Shown: positions 1-10,584 of the stretch, in pieces
Layout: each line of letters opens with the position of its first letter
How positions within the stretch are numbered: position 1 is the first letter of the stretch
NCBI RefSeq assembly: GCF_905171765.1
Contig: NC_053394.1
Span: 159,473,256 to 159,537,255, forward strand
Direction: 5' to 3'
DNA length: 64,000 bases
DNA from: Bufo bufo
Taxonomy: Eukaryota > Chordata > Amphibia > Anura > Bufonidae
Made by a program: the position numbers and the translations under genes
Notes under the pieces: generated by a model
The model's database searches: none
The model's input: the letters and a program-made list of their open reading frames with translations, nothing else
What the model was told of the DNA's origin: nothing

Positions 1-214
1 AAATGATCTCAGCAGGTCCTTTAATGACAGCAATGAAATGAAGTGGAAAGTTTTTTTGGGGATTATTTTAATTTTCATGGCAAAGACTATGCAATTCATC
101 TGATCACTCTTCATAACATTCTGGAGTATATGCAAATTGCTATTATAAAAACTTAAGCAGCAACTTTTCCAATTTCCAATATTTTTGTCATTCTCAAAAC
201 TTTTGGCCACGACT
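1..214. mobile_element. Tc1-like transposon, one terminal end only
   Basis: The stretch ends with the typical inner-to-outer text of a Tc1/mariner inverted repeat (TTCTCAAAACTTTTGGCCAC followed by GACTA). The rest of the element lies beyond the left edge, so orientation and coding content are unknown. Identification rests on recognising this terminal repeat, which is common in fish and amphibian genomes. Confidence 0.7.
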
Positions 215-483
215 ATACTCCATTGTTGAGTTGGCGGCCATTAAAGGCTGTGGATGTGACCCACATAGTGAGTGCCAGTCATCTTTTTATCTATTTTCAA
301 TTTACTTTGACTGATTGGGTGATCAGTTTTCGACTAGAGCACCCTAGCCACACAGAGGAGGGTGGTGAGCTATCCACAAAATTGATTATGAAGTCCACAA
401 AATGTTTTTCCATCTCTGGTTTCCTCTTTAGGAGAAGTAGAGTAACTGGAGGTCCTCATTCAAGTTAAGGGGGCCCAGGGGAC

Positions 484-1324
484 TGGTGCCTTCCAAAAGA
501 CTTGAATTGACTGTGTTGGTCCACTTTTTAGCACCACTCCAAATAAAACTTAGAAAGCGCTAAGAGGTGCCAATAGGTTTATGCTCTTTAGAAACCGTGT
601 ATTCATGCAGTTATAACCGTATGTAGAAGCATATGAATAAATAGGTGTATGAATAAAAAAGTATATTCATAAACAAAGTTAAAATATGTAAAATATAGAA
701 TGGATAAAATGAAATGAATAAATACCAAGTAAAATATTATATCAAGGTTAAAAAGTTTTAAAGTAGAACTCACTTCACTAGGGGGATGTCTGTTGGATCA
801 AGCTCAAGACACCTTCAGACAGTAATAATTATAATTGTATTACTCCTGAGGAAGGGGGCACTGTTTCTGACCCCCGAAACGCGTTGAGTGCTGTGTTTTT
901 ACCTGATTAAAGAATATTGACCAGATGCTGGACACCTGGCTGCCATCATTATTACCATTCTACAAGCGAACCCGGCCGGGGGGCTCTGTCTGAAGGTTTC
1001 TTGAGCTTTATCCAACAGACATTCCACTAGTGAAGTGAGTTCTACTTTAAAACGTTTTAGCCTTGATATAATATTTTACTTGGTAATTATTTATTTCATT
1101 TTATCCATTCTATATTTTACATATTTTAATTTTGTTTATACATATATTATTTTATTCATACACCTATTTATTCATATGCTTCTACATACAGTTATAACTG
1201 CAGGAATACACAGTTTCTGTAGCGAATAAACCTATTGGCACCTCTTAGCTCTTTCTAAGTTTTATTTGGAGTGGCGCTAAAAAGTGGACCAACATGGTCA
1301 ATTCAAGTCTTTTGGAAGGCACCA
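484..1324. repeat. Large inverted repeat (foldback), Penelope-like, arms about 340 bp
   Basis: Bases 484-824 recur in reverse complement at about 986-1324 with small differences; for example TGGTGCCTTCCAAAAGACTT at the left and its complement at the right. The 160-bp loop (825-985) holds a hammerhead-like motif. Penelope-like elements are known to carry hammerhead motifs in their terminal repeats and to integrate as partial or inverted copies, so I read this as an inverted dimer of Penelope-like ends. No coding sequence is seen; short reading frames here are chance. Confidence 0.65.
846..884 (+). ncRNA. Hammerhead ribozyme-like motif (Penelope-type)
   Basis: The core CTGAGGA is followed by a stem (GGGGG pairing with CCCCC), then CGAAAC and GCGTT. 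Hammerheads need CUGANGA and GAAA; the variable seventh core position is G here, which is compatible. It sits in the loop of the surrounding foldback. Activity is inferred from the motif only. Confidence 0.6.
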
Positions 1325-2310
1325 AGCGATGAGGCTTGTTGCTGGATTATCCATATAAACAGATCCGAGTCTCTTGACACATTCTGTAGACTCTGGCTGA
1401 GCCATCTGACCTGTGTAGTTTTCGGACTGGTTATCAAAGCTGCTGAGGACAGTTTTAGTAACTTTGTGTAAATTGGATTTTTTTCTCAGTTACAATAACT
1501 TAATGTAAAAGATGTATTTTAAAGATCAAATACATAAAACAAATTACACATGAAATCTCTCTTAGTATCTTGCTATTGCTATTTATGAGATTGCTTATTC
1601 TGCAAAAACTTAACTTTCTATTTGCTTTGAGATTTCTTGCCAGAATAGATAAAACCATGTTAATAATTTACCATGTGGCAAATGCTCAAAATAATCAGAA
1701 AAATAAAATAAAGGGCATTGCTAAGTAATAGGATATGTAAACTAGCCAATAAAATCAACAGGCGTGTATTAGTTGGTATTACAATGCAATACTATTTGGC
1801 CACACTGGAACTAAAAAGCATCCCTGGCACACAAACCACTCCGGTTCTCATTCAATGCACATTGTGTTCAATTCTGCTTGGTCACACCACTTATCACTCC
1901 CTTAATACATTTTGTATATGTATAATCCACATCATTAACACAAGAGCGCAAATAAAAATGGAACATAGAAAACTTGCAGAGTCTGCTTAAGAAGAGGCAG
2001 CAAGAGAAGAATAAATGTTTTTGGGCAAAATAGGAGCCAATGCCCTTGACCATGCATCAGCCCTTTGGAATGTTTGATTTGGAGGGTATGTTGGAATATG
2101 GTGATTCCCCTCCAAGGCCCGGGTGACAGAGTATAGTGGCTGAAAGTGAGTGGATATCCTGAGCTGAACACTTGGTGGCATAAAGGCCCAACATTGCCAT
2201 TGTAGCACATTAATTTTAGAGACGTTGTTTAAAGTATTATACCGCTAGTATCTAGTTCCATCCTGAATAGCCGAAGCAGGACCGTGCTACTCTCCCAAAT
2301 GCTTCAGGGG
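1325..2310. other. Intergenic sequence, no recognisable gene
   Basis: AT-rich sequence with only short, overlapping, low-complexity reading frames on both strands. I see no transposon end, RNA gene or conserved protein in it. It may hold old, decayed repeats. Confidence 0.5.
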
Positions 2311-2314
2311 TTGT

Positions 2315-2760
2315 CAATTTGTAGGTGACATACTGCATATCTGGTGGGCCTGCCCGTGGGTGAAAAGACTTTGGATCAGAGTTTATAACCTCATTAACTC
2401 AGTAACAGGATATAATATCCGAAAGGACCCTTGGAAGTCATTACTTAACAAGAGAATCTCGAGAACCCCCATGCACTCCTGACGGTTAATAGGTTTCTTT
2501 TTCTTGGCCACCAAACAAACGATTGAAATGGTCTGGAAAAACCCTCGCTGGACTTCCCTGAAGTGAAGCACTGACTAGATTTTCATATGGTCAATGAAAC
2601 ACTTACCTCCATTTTAGCAGACTGTCATGATCAATTCTTAAAAATATGGACACCTTGGGTGGAATACACCCTCCCTGCTCATCCTAACAGACCGTTGCTG
2701 TCCTTTTAAGAATCTGCCTATACACGCTGGTGAGTTTCGACTTTGAGTCTGGCACCCTGC
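2315..2760 (+). pseudogene. Tx1/L1-type LINE, decayed C-terminal end of ORF2
   Basis: Conceptual translation on the plus strand gives the zinc-knuckle-like segment HIWWACPWVKRLWIRVYNLI, followed by text typical of the C-terminal tail of Tx1/L1 ORF2 proteins (ending near KYGHLGWNT). Several in-frame stops interrupt it. No endonuclease or reverse transcriptase domain remains, so this is a 5'-truncated dead copy. Confidence 0.65.
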
Positions 2761-2979
2761 AGTTTCCTTTCCCTTTCCTTTCCCTTTCCACTTCCCTCCC
2801 CCCTTGGCTTGCACCACCCCAATATAATTAGTGGTAACAACAGGATACATAATGCTTTATACCCACTTTAATTTCTACTACCTCAATACTGTTCAGCTGT
2901 TAGTTCATTGGTTGAGCCGTATGATAGAACACTGCGAACTGTAACTTTTGTTAAAGCTGCTCTCAATCAGAGCCAAAGA

Positions 2980-3452
2980 TGTTTGCTCTGCTGCTCCAAA
3001 TTAGTAGCTTAATCCTAGGATTTTACGTGCATGGAAGAAGAAACACTGACACCAGGCAGGGTCAAAGTAGTTCTCATTTATTACAGGAAGCTAAGCAGTA
3101 TATATGTACATCAGAGGGGGCATCCCCCTTGAGGCTCATGACATCATTCCATTGGCTAGAATACATAAGCAAAGAAAGAGATAACACTTAGCTTCTGCGC
3201 ATTGTGCACTATTTTAGAACCTTTTGATATGTGAGCTATGTAAACATCTAGGTATCAGCGCCATATTGTAATGGCTTCACATTAACATAAGTACAGCATA
3301 CGTCATATATGACACATCAGGGAGGAGGGTTCTTTTAGATAGGCAACCCCTTTGTGCTTTATTTCCAACTTGAGTAAAAAAGGCATTGTCCGAGAGCCAG
3401 AGGAAATGGAGGATATCTTGACTTCTGAAGAATGATATCCACATCTCCATCA
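2980..3452 (-). repeat. Endogenous retrovirus 3' LTR
   Basis: Read on the minus strand, a block begins TGATGG directly after a polypurine tract and ends GCAAACA, giving the usual TG...CA limits over about 470 bp. An AATAAA polyadenylation signal lies near 3076-3081. It sits downstream of the envelope reading frame as a 3' LTR should. The matching 5' LTR is not in the window, so the limits are not confirmed by comparison. Confidence 0.6.
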
Positions 3453-3454
3453 GT

Positions 3455-3462
3455 CCCCCCTT
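3455..3462 (-). other. Retroviral polypurine tract
   Basis: AAGGGGGG on the minus strand, two bases before the predicted LTR start. In retroviruses this primes plus-strand DNA synthesis. Confidence 0.55.
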
Positions 3463-3677
3463 GGATCTCATTCTTTCCCTAACAATACCTAACACATCTG
3501 TCCTCTATGTCTTGATTCTCGTATTCACCAGCTTCCATGACAACCTATTCCTAATGAATAGCCTCCCATGACACTGGATTTAGACATAGGGAAGTCCGTT
3601 GTCTGTCACTATCTTCAGTCATCCTTCCAAATGGTGTTATAAAGGGGGAGACCAACAGAGTGTAGTGGACTTTGCTT

Positions 3678-4358
3678 TTAATCTTCAATTTTGTCATAAA
3701 ACTCTCCCATAATCACCTCCGGGGTAGCATCAGCTATAGCTTTAGTCAGAAGCTTCCTAATGCAGGGGATGACACAACAGACAATTAAAGAAAACATCAT
3801 TAATACAACAATTATTATTGTACCGATTTGTAGTAGGGTCTGTTTCCAGTTTCTATACCAGTTGTTAAACCACTCCCCCCATGGATTGTTTATCCCGAAA
3901 TGTCTTTTTAGCTCTTCTGAAAGGGAGGTAAGCCTCTTAACGGCATTCATGACCTGACCATTGGGTCCTAAATTGTCAGGAATTATGGTACAACAAGTTA
4001 CCCCAATCATTTTACATACACCTCCTTTTTTAGAAAGTAGCATATCCAGGGCCATTCTATTCTGAAATGCCATAACACTAGTGGGTCCCAATTGTTCCAC
4101 AACTCCTTTCAATGCATTTCTGGTATAGTTCACAAACCTCTGCTGATTATAATTGATGTAATTGATCCAGTCTACATTTTTGTTTATGGAAATTATAGGT
4201 ATTTGGGATTCAAACCCTGCTGCTACTTGGTCTCTAGCTTTGAATTTATCAGGGACACCCCTGAGCACCCCTATGGCATCTATATACACATGAGAATCAA
4301 GCGTAACACCTGGATTTTTCTCCCCTTTCCTCCTTACCACTGTCTCTTCTTTTGACAA
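3678..4358 (-). CDS. Endogenous retrovirus env, transmembrane subunit (226-aa open frame)
   Basis: The uninterrupted frame looks like a retroviral transmembrane envelope subunit of the gamma-type class. Visible features are a heptad-rich region at about residues 60-95, the segment FQNRMALDMLLSKKGG (97-112) at the site of the so-called immunosuppressive domain, the CX6CC motif (Cys115, Cys122, Cys123), a hydrophobic membrane span at about 178-198, and a charged tail of about 28 residues. The surface subunit is absent: integrase C-terminal sequence lies almost directly upstream. A signal peptide, receptor-binding region and visible cleavage site are therefore missing. It is most likely a relic, although it is open while the adjoining pol is broken. 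Confidence 0.8.
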   Translation of the reverse strand: MSKEETVVRRKGEKNPGVTLDSHVYIDAIGVLRGVPDKFKARDQVAAGFESQIPIISINKNVDWINYINYNQQRFVNYTRNALKGVVEQLGPTSVMAFQNRMALDMLLSKKGGVCKMIGVTCCTIIPDNLGPNGQVMNAVKRLTSLSEELKRHFGINNPWGEWFNNWYRNWKQTLLQIGTIIIVVLMMFSLIVCCVIPCIRKLLTKAIADATPEVIMGEFYDKIED

Positions 4359-5387
4359 AGGGGAATTAAGATACCCCGATTCAGGGTTCTTTAAAGTCTT
4401 TATTATCCTTTTCCAAATTATCCTTCTTTTTCAGTCCCTCTACATGCCTGTATCCCCAATCCTCACCTATGGATCGTGTGTCCATGTCTTCTTGCCCTCG
4501 AGTTTCACTGACGTGGAGGTGGTTAGCAGGACATGGAATGGACCATCAAATCTAGGCTCAAGAGTCTTTCTGACGTGCCTCTTCACTAGAACCCAATCTC
4601 TTGGTTGAAGGGTATGACTTCCTGGAATCTGGCTGGGATCTGGAAGTGAAGAAAATACTCAAAAATGTAGGTCAGTCAGATGTTTACACAGAGCAGATAC
4701 ATAGGCAGACAAGAAATTATATTGCAGATCAAGTTCTTGGGGAAAATACTGTCCTAACTTGGGGGCACTACCAAACAAAATATCAAAAGGGACAGCTTTT
4801 CCTTCACCCTAGAGGTGTGTCTGACACTGAATAGGGCAATAGGAAGAGTCTCCGGCCATGGCCTTCCAGTCTCTTGTGCCATTTTCAACATTTTTAGTTT
4901 CAATGTGCCATTCATTCTTTCCACTTTTCCGCTGCTTTGTGGTCTGTATGGACATGGAAAGCAAGATGAGTCCCCAGTGCGGCCCATATCTCCTGAGCCA
5001 TGGCTGCTGTGAATGCTGAGAAAGGGGACGTCTCTACGCTCCACTCAGACCACAAGTGGAGTGGTGGAAGAGAGAGAAGGGGCGCACAATAGAATAGTAC
5101 ATTCAAGCAAATTAAGGTATAATAACAAAAAGAGAGAGAAGCTCACCTTGTCGGGTTGTGCTAAGATATAGGCACAACTCTATTGTAGATCCAATTAGAA
5201 TCCAATTCCATAGGACTGCAGCTGCAGGGGGTGTCTCTCCTGGAAAGGGGGTCCAATCCTCCAGAGAGTGTTAGTCACGAAGAAAAGTTGCTGCAATGGC
5301 GCAAATTCGCTGATGGAAATGGACGTGGGACTTCAATATAGATTTTTTATTTTTCTATTTAGAGAAAGCACATGACCATGTAAACAA

Positions 5388-5422
5388 CGCGTTTCGGGGA
5401 CAAACAGTTCCCCTTCGTCAGG
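5388..5422 (-). ncRNA. Hammerhead ribozyme-like motif, core intact
   Basis: On the minus strand CTGACGA is followed by a stem with AGGGG pairing to CCCC and then CGAAACGCG. All invariant core positions (CUGANGA and GAAA) are kept. It lies in the left arm of the foldback inside the retroviral integrase. Confidence 0.6.
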
Positions 5423-5436
5423 TTAGAGGATCTAAC

Positions 5437-5470
5437 CTGATGAAGGGGAACTGTTTGTCCCCAAAACGCG
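5437..5470 (+). ncRNA. Hammerhead-like motif, core mutated
   Basis: The mirror copy in the right arm keeps CTGATGA but has CAAAACG where CGAAACG is expected, so the conserved G before AAA is changed to A. This should abolish cleavage. The difference between the arms shows that they have diverged since the inverted structure formed. Confidence 0.55.
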
Positions 5471-6348
5471 TTGTTTAAATGGTCATGCGCTTTCTCTAAA
5501 TAAAAAAATAAATAAAAAATATTGAAGTCCCACGTCCATTTCCATCAGCGAATTTGCGCCATTGCAGCAACTTTTCTTCATGGCTGCTGTGAAGGCAGTT
5601 CCTTGATCACTCTCTATCACTTCAGGTACCCCAAATCTACAGACAATTTCATTTAACAATTTTTTTCACTGTTGTCTTAGCTGTCTGTTTTTTTACGGGG
5701 AAGGCTTCAGGCCATCCAGAGAACATGTCTATAACCAGGGCATATTGAAATCCCTGTGAAGGGGGCATCTGTATGTGGTCAATCTGGATCCTTTGGAATG
5801 GATAAAGAGGTTTGGGTGGGTATTTGACAGGGACTTTTTCCATCTTCCCAGGATTACATTTGGAACCGACCATGCAGCTATTAACGTGTCGGGAGCTGAA
5901 CGTAGAGATGGCTGGGGCAAGCCATATAGAAGAGATGAGATTGTTCATCGCAGATTTTCCTTGGTGTGTAGGCCCATGAGCCCAGGAGACTACCGCAGGG
6001 TAGAGACTTCGAGGCAAACAGCGGAGATATTCTTTCCTCCAAATCTTGTCTTCTTCAAGGTCTCCCCCTTTTTCAAATCACACCTCTTTTTCATCTTCTG
6101 ATGCTGCTTCCTGTATGTCTTCCAGTGTTTCTTTTGTGAGGAGGAGGCCACGAGGTATGCCAGCCTCATCTCTCTCAACCTTGGATCGTGTCTGAGCTGC
6201 CATCATCTTCACTTCCTCCTTTTTCTTCATTGAGCTTCCTTTGATGCTTTATCAGCTCTCGCATTTCTTTGGGTTTCTGAAGTATCAGCTCTTGAATGCC
6301 CCTTGACTTTGAGTATAGCTACCTGCTTAGGGAGTGCCAAGGCTTCCA

Positions 6349-6660
6349 TCAATATTTGCACTCTTCAGCATTTTTTATGGGAGTCCCATTAGCTCTGATA
6401 AAATTGTGGCTCTTCCAGATGGGACCGAAATCATGGGCTACTCCAAAAGCATACCTGGAATCTGTGTATATATTGGCAGTTTTTCCCTCAGCCATTCTAT
6501 AGGCTTCAGCAAGAGCTATCAGTTCAGCCTCTTGGGCAGATTTGTCAGGAGAAAGAGGGTGGGCTTGTAGCACTTCATCTGAAGACATGACAGCATATCT
6601 AGTGTGATACCTGCCTTGTTCATCTGCATATCGGGATCCATTCACAAACAAGGTGAGGTG
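6349..6660 (-). pseudogene. Endogenous retrovirus pol: RNase H domain
   Basis: An open frame of 100 residues contains the start of RNase H (FVNGSRYADEQGRY), the helix with the catalytic Glu (AQEAELIALAEA) and the strand with the catalytic Asp (NIYTDSRYAFGVAHDFG). The first catalytic Asp of the usual DGS motif reads as NGS here, which would inactivate the enzyme. It is separated by frameshifts from the RT part at higher coordinates and from integrase below. Confidence 0.75.
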
Positions 6661-7017
6661 TCCAAAATTGTTTCAGTTACATTTTGTAGAGGCTCAATCT
6701 CTTGTTTAATCAACTCTAGGCAATCACGGCAATCTCCAGAGTAAAAATCATCATCAGCATAAACATCTTCCGCCTCAGCTGTCCCCCTTGAGGAAAAGGA
6801 AAGAGGGAATGGGGTTGAGCACATGACATCTAGATATAGTGACAGTATCCAGAAGTAAAAGGGAACACTGCATGCGAAGGTGTCTAGCAGCTGAGAGATG
6901 TTTTGGCTTAGTTTGCTGGAGGATTGCAGAAATGTCATGGGGGCCCAAAATCTGCAGAGGGTGACCCAGGAAAATGTCAGAAGTTTTGTCCAGGATCAGA
7001 TGACAGGCATGGATGGC

Positions 7018-7575
7018 TCAAATACAGGATGGTGTCCCACGAGTGACTGGGTCCAAGCGGTCTGAGTAGTAGCCCAGGGGTCTGTTCCTGCCTCCATGAC
7101 TCTGAGTGAGGACCCCAGTTGCATCTCCCTGACGTTCCATGATGTACAGCCTGAAGGGTAGATCATAGTTAGGCAATCCCAGGGCTGGAGAGGACAAGGC
7201 TGCTTCCTGCAACTGTTTAAAAGTGTTTAGCATCTTCTGTCAAGTAAAAAGGGGCATGTGGTATGCAGTCATACAGAGGCTGCATAAGAATGAAGGCATC
7301 CAGGATCCAAGGGCGACAGTAAGATATGAGTCCCAGGAAGGCTTGTAGTTGTTTAGGGGTAGTAGGCTCTTTAATTTGCAAGATAGTTTTTTTCCTCTCT
7401 TCTGTGAGGTATTTAACACCATGATTAAGGCAATGTCCGAGGAACACTACCTTTGGTTGGCACCACTGGATTTTGTCTTTGGAAACTCCTGATCCAACAG
7501 GAAAAGGAGCAAAGAGAGCGAGGCATCTGAACATATATGTGTGTCCTGGGCACACACTAAGAGATCGTCTGGAAC
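7018..7575 (-). pseudogene. Endogenous retrovirus pol: reverse transcriptase C-terminal half
   Basis: Two frames carry reverse transcriptase text. The first begins at the catalytic box, which reads YVPDDLLVCA where YxDDLL is expected, and continues through VVFLGHCL and LQAFLGLISYCRPWI. The second holds the connection region (LYIMERQGDATGVLTQ, PLGYYSDRLDPV). Sequence upstream of the catalytic box is missing because unrelated repeat DNA begins at about 7576. The element is thus 5' truncated, without gag, protease or the fingers and palm of RT. Confidence 0.75.
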
Positions 7576-8655
7576 ATAGGCGTTGCTACAGGGGGGCAAG
7601 GGGGGGGCAATTGCCACCCCTAGGTTATTCACTGCCCCCCCCCCCCCCCCGTGTGCCCGTCGCTGATTCCCCTTTCCCTTTAAATTTAAAACATTACTTA
7701 ACGCTGGCCCCAGCAGCCGGCGATCCAAATCTTAACAGACAGTCACTGCACAGAGTGCACTGATGTGACGTCACACGCGCTGCCTGCAGATTCGCACGGC
7801 CACGCTGCCAGTCAATTCTGGTTTGCAGGTGTGGCGGCAGGAAGTGGAAGGACTAGGAGGAACACAGCTGCGCTGCTGAGGTAATCAACTTCTTGAACAA
7901 ACGCACTCAGTGAGTAGAGCGCATTATCATTGTGAAGGGGAGGGGGTGTTATTAATTGCATTGTGTCTGGCAGGAATGGGGGGATAAAGTTAGGAGATCA
8001 CTTTGCACCTGTCACAGGTGCTTGCCTAGTAAACACAAGGCCATCCATCACTTATTAACCCCTTCCTTGCCAGCCCACCCAGCCCCATTGCTCTGTGTTA
8101 TGCTTAAAACTTATTTTAGTCCATGAAGGGGTTAATTAAGTGTTGGTGGGGGCATGGGTTTATTGTGCATATTGTGTTTGGGAGCCATTTAACAAGTTTG
8201 ACCAGTTGGGTTTGAGTGTGGTTGTGGTTGAGTGTCATCCACTGATCCCCCATAACAGTGTCATCCACAGATCTCGCATAACAGTGTCATCCACAGATCC
8301 CCCATAACAATGTCATCCACAGATGCCCCCTTAACAGTGTGTCATCCACAGATCTCCCATAACGGTGTCATCCACAGATGCCCCCATAACAGTGTGTCAT
8401 CCACAGATGCCCCCATAACAGTGTCATCCTCTGGTCTTGGCGTGCTCTCCTGGCTTGACTTTGGCTTGTCCTGACGATTCTCTGCTCGCTCCTCCGGTAC
8501 CTTTTCTGCTCTCTTGGTTTTGACGCGGCTTGTTTGACCTTTCTGTTTAGGTGTTGTTTGTCTTCCCTGCACTATCCTAGCTAAGGGTTTGTTGACCAGC
8601 TGTCCCTTGTCGCTAGGACTTGCGAGGCAAGTAGGCAGGGACAGGGGTGAGGATG
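7576..8655. repeat. Transposon-derived noncoding DNA with a 29-32 bp minisatellite
   Basis: After a G/C-rich start and a run of C at about 7638-7651 there is no coding sequence. From 8231 to 8430 a unit containing GTGTCATCCACAGAT and CCCCATAACA is repeated about seven times. The reverse complement of this unit appears near 60069-60115 at the edge of another array inside a hAT MITE, so both stretches probably belong to related nonautonomous hAT elements. The end at 7576 abuts the broken retroviral RT. Confidence 0.5.
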
Positions 8656-8689
8656 GAGTTCAGTGGTCACTACTCCACCCCCTGTGTGT

Positions 8690-9175
8690 GTGACAGGCGG
8701 GCACTCTGGAAGTCACTGTTAAAGGGGCGGCCACTATGAAGATCACTGTTAAAGGGGTGGTCAATGTTAAAGGGGTGAGCACTGTGGAGGTCACTGTGGA
8801 AGTCACTGTTAAAGGGACGGGCACTGTTAAGGTCACTGTTAAAGGGGAGGCCACTATGAAGGTCACTGCTAAAGGGGTGGTCACTGTTAAAGGGGTGAGC
8901 ACTGTGGAGCTCACTGTTAAAGGGGCAGACACTGTGGAGGTCACTATTAAAGGGGAGGGCACTGTGGAGGTGACTGTTAAAGGGGCGGTTACTGTTAAAG
9001 GGGTGGGTACTGTTGAGGTCACTGTTAAAGGGGAGGGCACTGTGGAAGTCTATGTTAAAGGGGCGGGCACTGTGAAGGTCACTGTTAAAGGGGCGGCCAC
9101 TATGAAGGTCACTGTTAAAGGGATTGGTCAATGTTAAAGGGGCGGTCACTGTGGAGGTCACTGTTAAAGGGGCGG
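8690..9175. repeat. 30-bp minisatellite (VNTR)
   Basis: About 16 copies of a 30-base unit built from GTCACTGTTAAAGGGG and CACTGTGGAG. Because the period is divisible by three, long open frames appear on both strands (181 residues on minus, 133 on plus). They encode only repeated short peptides and are not genes. Confidence 0.85.
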
Positions 9176-10335
9176 GAAATTTCATCTCCATTTGCCATAA
9201 ACTATTGAGGAACACCTAAAAGGTTAATAAAGTTTGTAAAATCAGTTTTAAATACCTTGAGGGGTGTAGTTTCTTAGATGGGGTCGCTTTTATGGATCAA
9301 AATCTGCCTTCCAGAAACCATACGGCGTTCCTCTCATTTTGCGCCCTGCCGTTTGGTCATACAGCAGTTTACGACCACATATGGGGTGTTTCTGTAAACC
9401 TCAGAATCAGGGTAATAAATTTTAAGTTTTGTTTGGCTGTTAAAGGCTTTGTTACTGGAAAAAAATTGCTGTTTTGGCACCGTTTTTATTAAAAAAGAAA
9501 TTGACCGTGTTCATCTGAGGCGTTAGGTCATGGGGTATTTTTATAGAGCAGATTCTTACGGACGCAGCGATACCTTAATATTTATGTTTTACACTATATT
9601 ATCTTTTTATAAACAAAAAAAAAAAACATTTTAGTATCTCCATAGTCTGAGAGTAATTTAATTTTTATTTTTAGCCGATTATCTTAGGTAGGGGCTAATT
9701 TTTTGTGGGATGACAGGACGGTTTTATTGGTACTATTTTGGGGGGCATATGACTTTTTGATCGCTTGCTATTACAATTTTTGTGATTTAAGGTGACAAAA
9801 ATATACCTTTTTTTGCAACGTTTTTATTAAATTTTTCGACCGTGTTCATCTGAGGGGTAAGGTCATGTTTTTTTTTTATAGAGCAGATTCTTATGGATGC
9901 GGCGATACCTAATATGTCTACTTTTTTTAAATTTATTTATGTTTTACACTATATTATCTTTTTATAAACAAAAAAAACAATTTTAGTATCTCCATAGTCT
10001 GAGTCTTTTTTTTTTTTTTAGTTTTTAGCTGATTATCTTAGGTAGGGGCTCATTTTTGCGGGATGAGAGGATAGTTTTATTGGCACTATTTTGGGGGGCA
10101 TATGACTTTTTGATTGCTTGCTATTACAATATTTGTGATGCAAGGTGACAAAAAAATACCTTTTTTTGCACCGTTTTTATTTAATTTTTTTGACCGTGTT
10201 CATCGGAGGGGTTAGGTCATGGGGTATTTTTTTTTTTTTTATTTATTTTAGATTTACTAAATAATATTTAAAAATATATATTTTTTTTCGTTTTTGTGTC
10301 TCAAGTCTGAGAACCATAGTTTTTTATCCGATGGT
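9176..10335 (-). repeat. piggyBac element, 3' noncoding region with ~340-bp tandem repeats
   Basis: The AT-rich block repeats itself at a spacing of about 340-355 bp; the landmark GACCGTGTTCATCTGAGG with its variants occurs near 9505, 9838 and 10192. The same family text occurs inverted at 58440-59640 and direct at 62200-62970, in a second piggyBac-type copy. It lies just downstream of the piggyBac transposase end. The 3' terminus itself is lost at the junction with the minisatellite. Confidence 0.6.
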
Positions 10336-10584
10336 CAGTGGCTAAATTGGGGAAGGGGAATATAAATTTAGTACTCCATGGAAGTGTGGCACTCCCTGAA
10401 TCAACGAATAATGCAGAGGCCCGGATGATCGGGGCACGTGTCACACTGAGTAGTGGTGTCCTTCCGTATACCCCTCCTGTGACATACTCTGCACCTTTCC
10501 AGTATGGGGGACCACACCTGAAAAGTGTTGGCCAGGGACGATCTGGGCGCCTCCAGTTCCCGAGGTACTCCGGCCTGCTCTTTC

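Larger units (their letters stand above)
5014..5578. mobile_element. Penelope-like insertion with inverted-dimer end, 15-bp target duplication
   Basis: The 15-base sequence CATGGCTGCTGTGAA flanks the insertion at 4999-5013 and 5579-5593, a clear target-site duplication inside the integrase frame. The left part (5014-5278) is single copy. The right part is a hairpin with arms of about 147 bp at 5279-5425 and 5432-5578. Each arm carries a hammerhead-like core. Hammerhead-bearing terminal repeats and duplications of this length fit Penelope-like retroelements. Confidence 0.7.
4440..6020 (-). pseudogene. Endogenous retrovirus pol: integrase, disrupted
   Basis: On the minus strand from high to low coordinates: the end of the zinc-binding region and the catalytic core start (5649-6017, with QIDHIQ holding the first catalytic Asp and DMFSGWPEAF), then the second half of the core (PYRPQSSGKVERMNGTL, with the catalytic Glu region) at 4760-4960, and the C-terminal domain (WVLVKRHVRK, GPFHVLL) at 4440-4640. 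Frameshifts separate the parts. A 565-bp insertion at 5014-5578 splits the core. The family is retroviral pol of gamma/epsilon type by motif spelling. Nonfunctional. Confidence 0.75.

Noticed and set aside
8660..9215. Open frames of 126-181 residues on both strands
   Set aside because: They translate a 30-bp minisatellite; peptides are simple repeats and exist on both strands at once.
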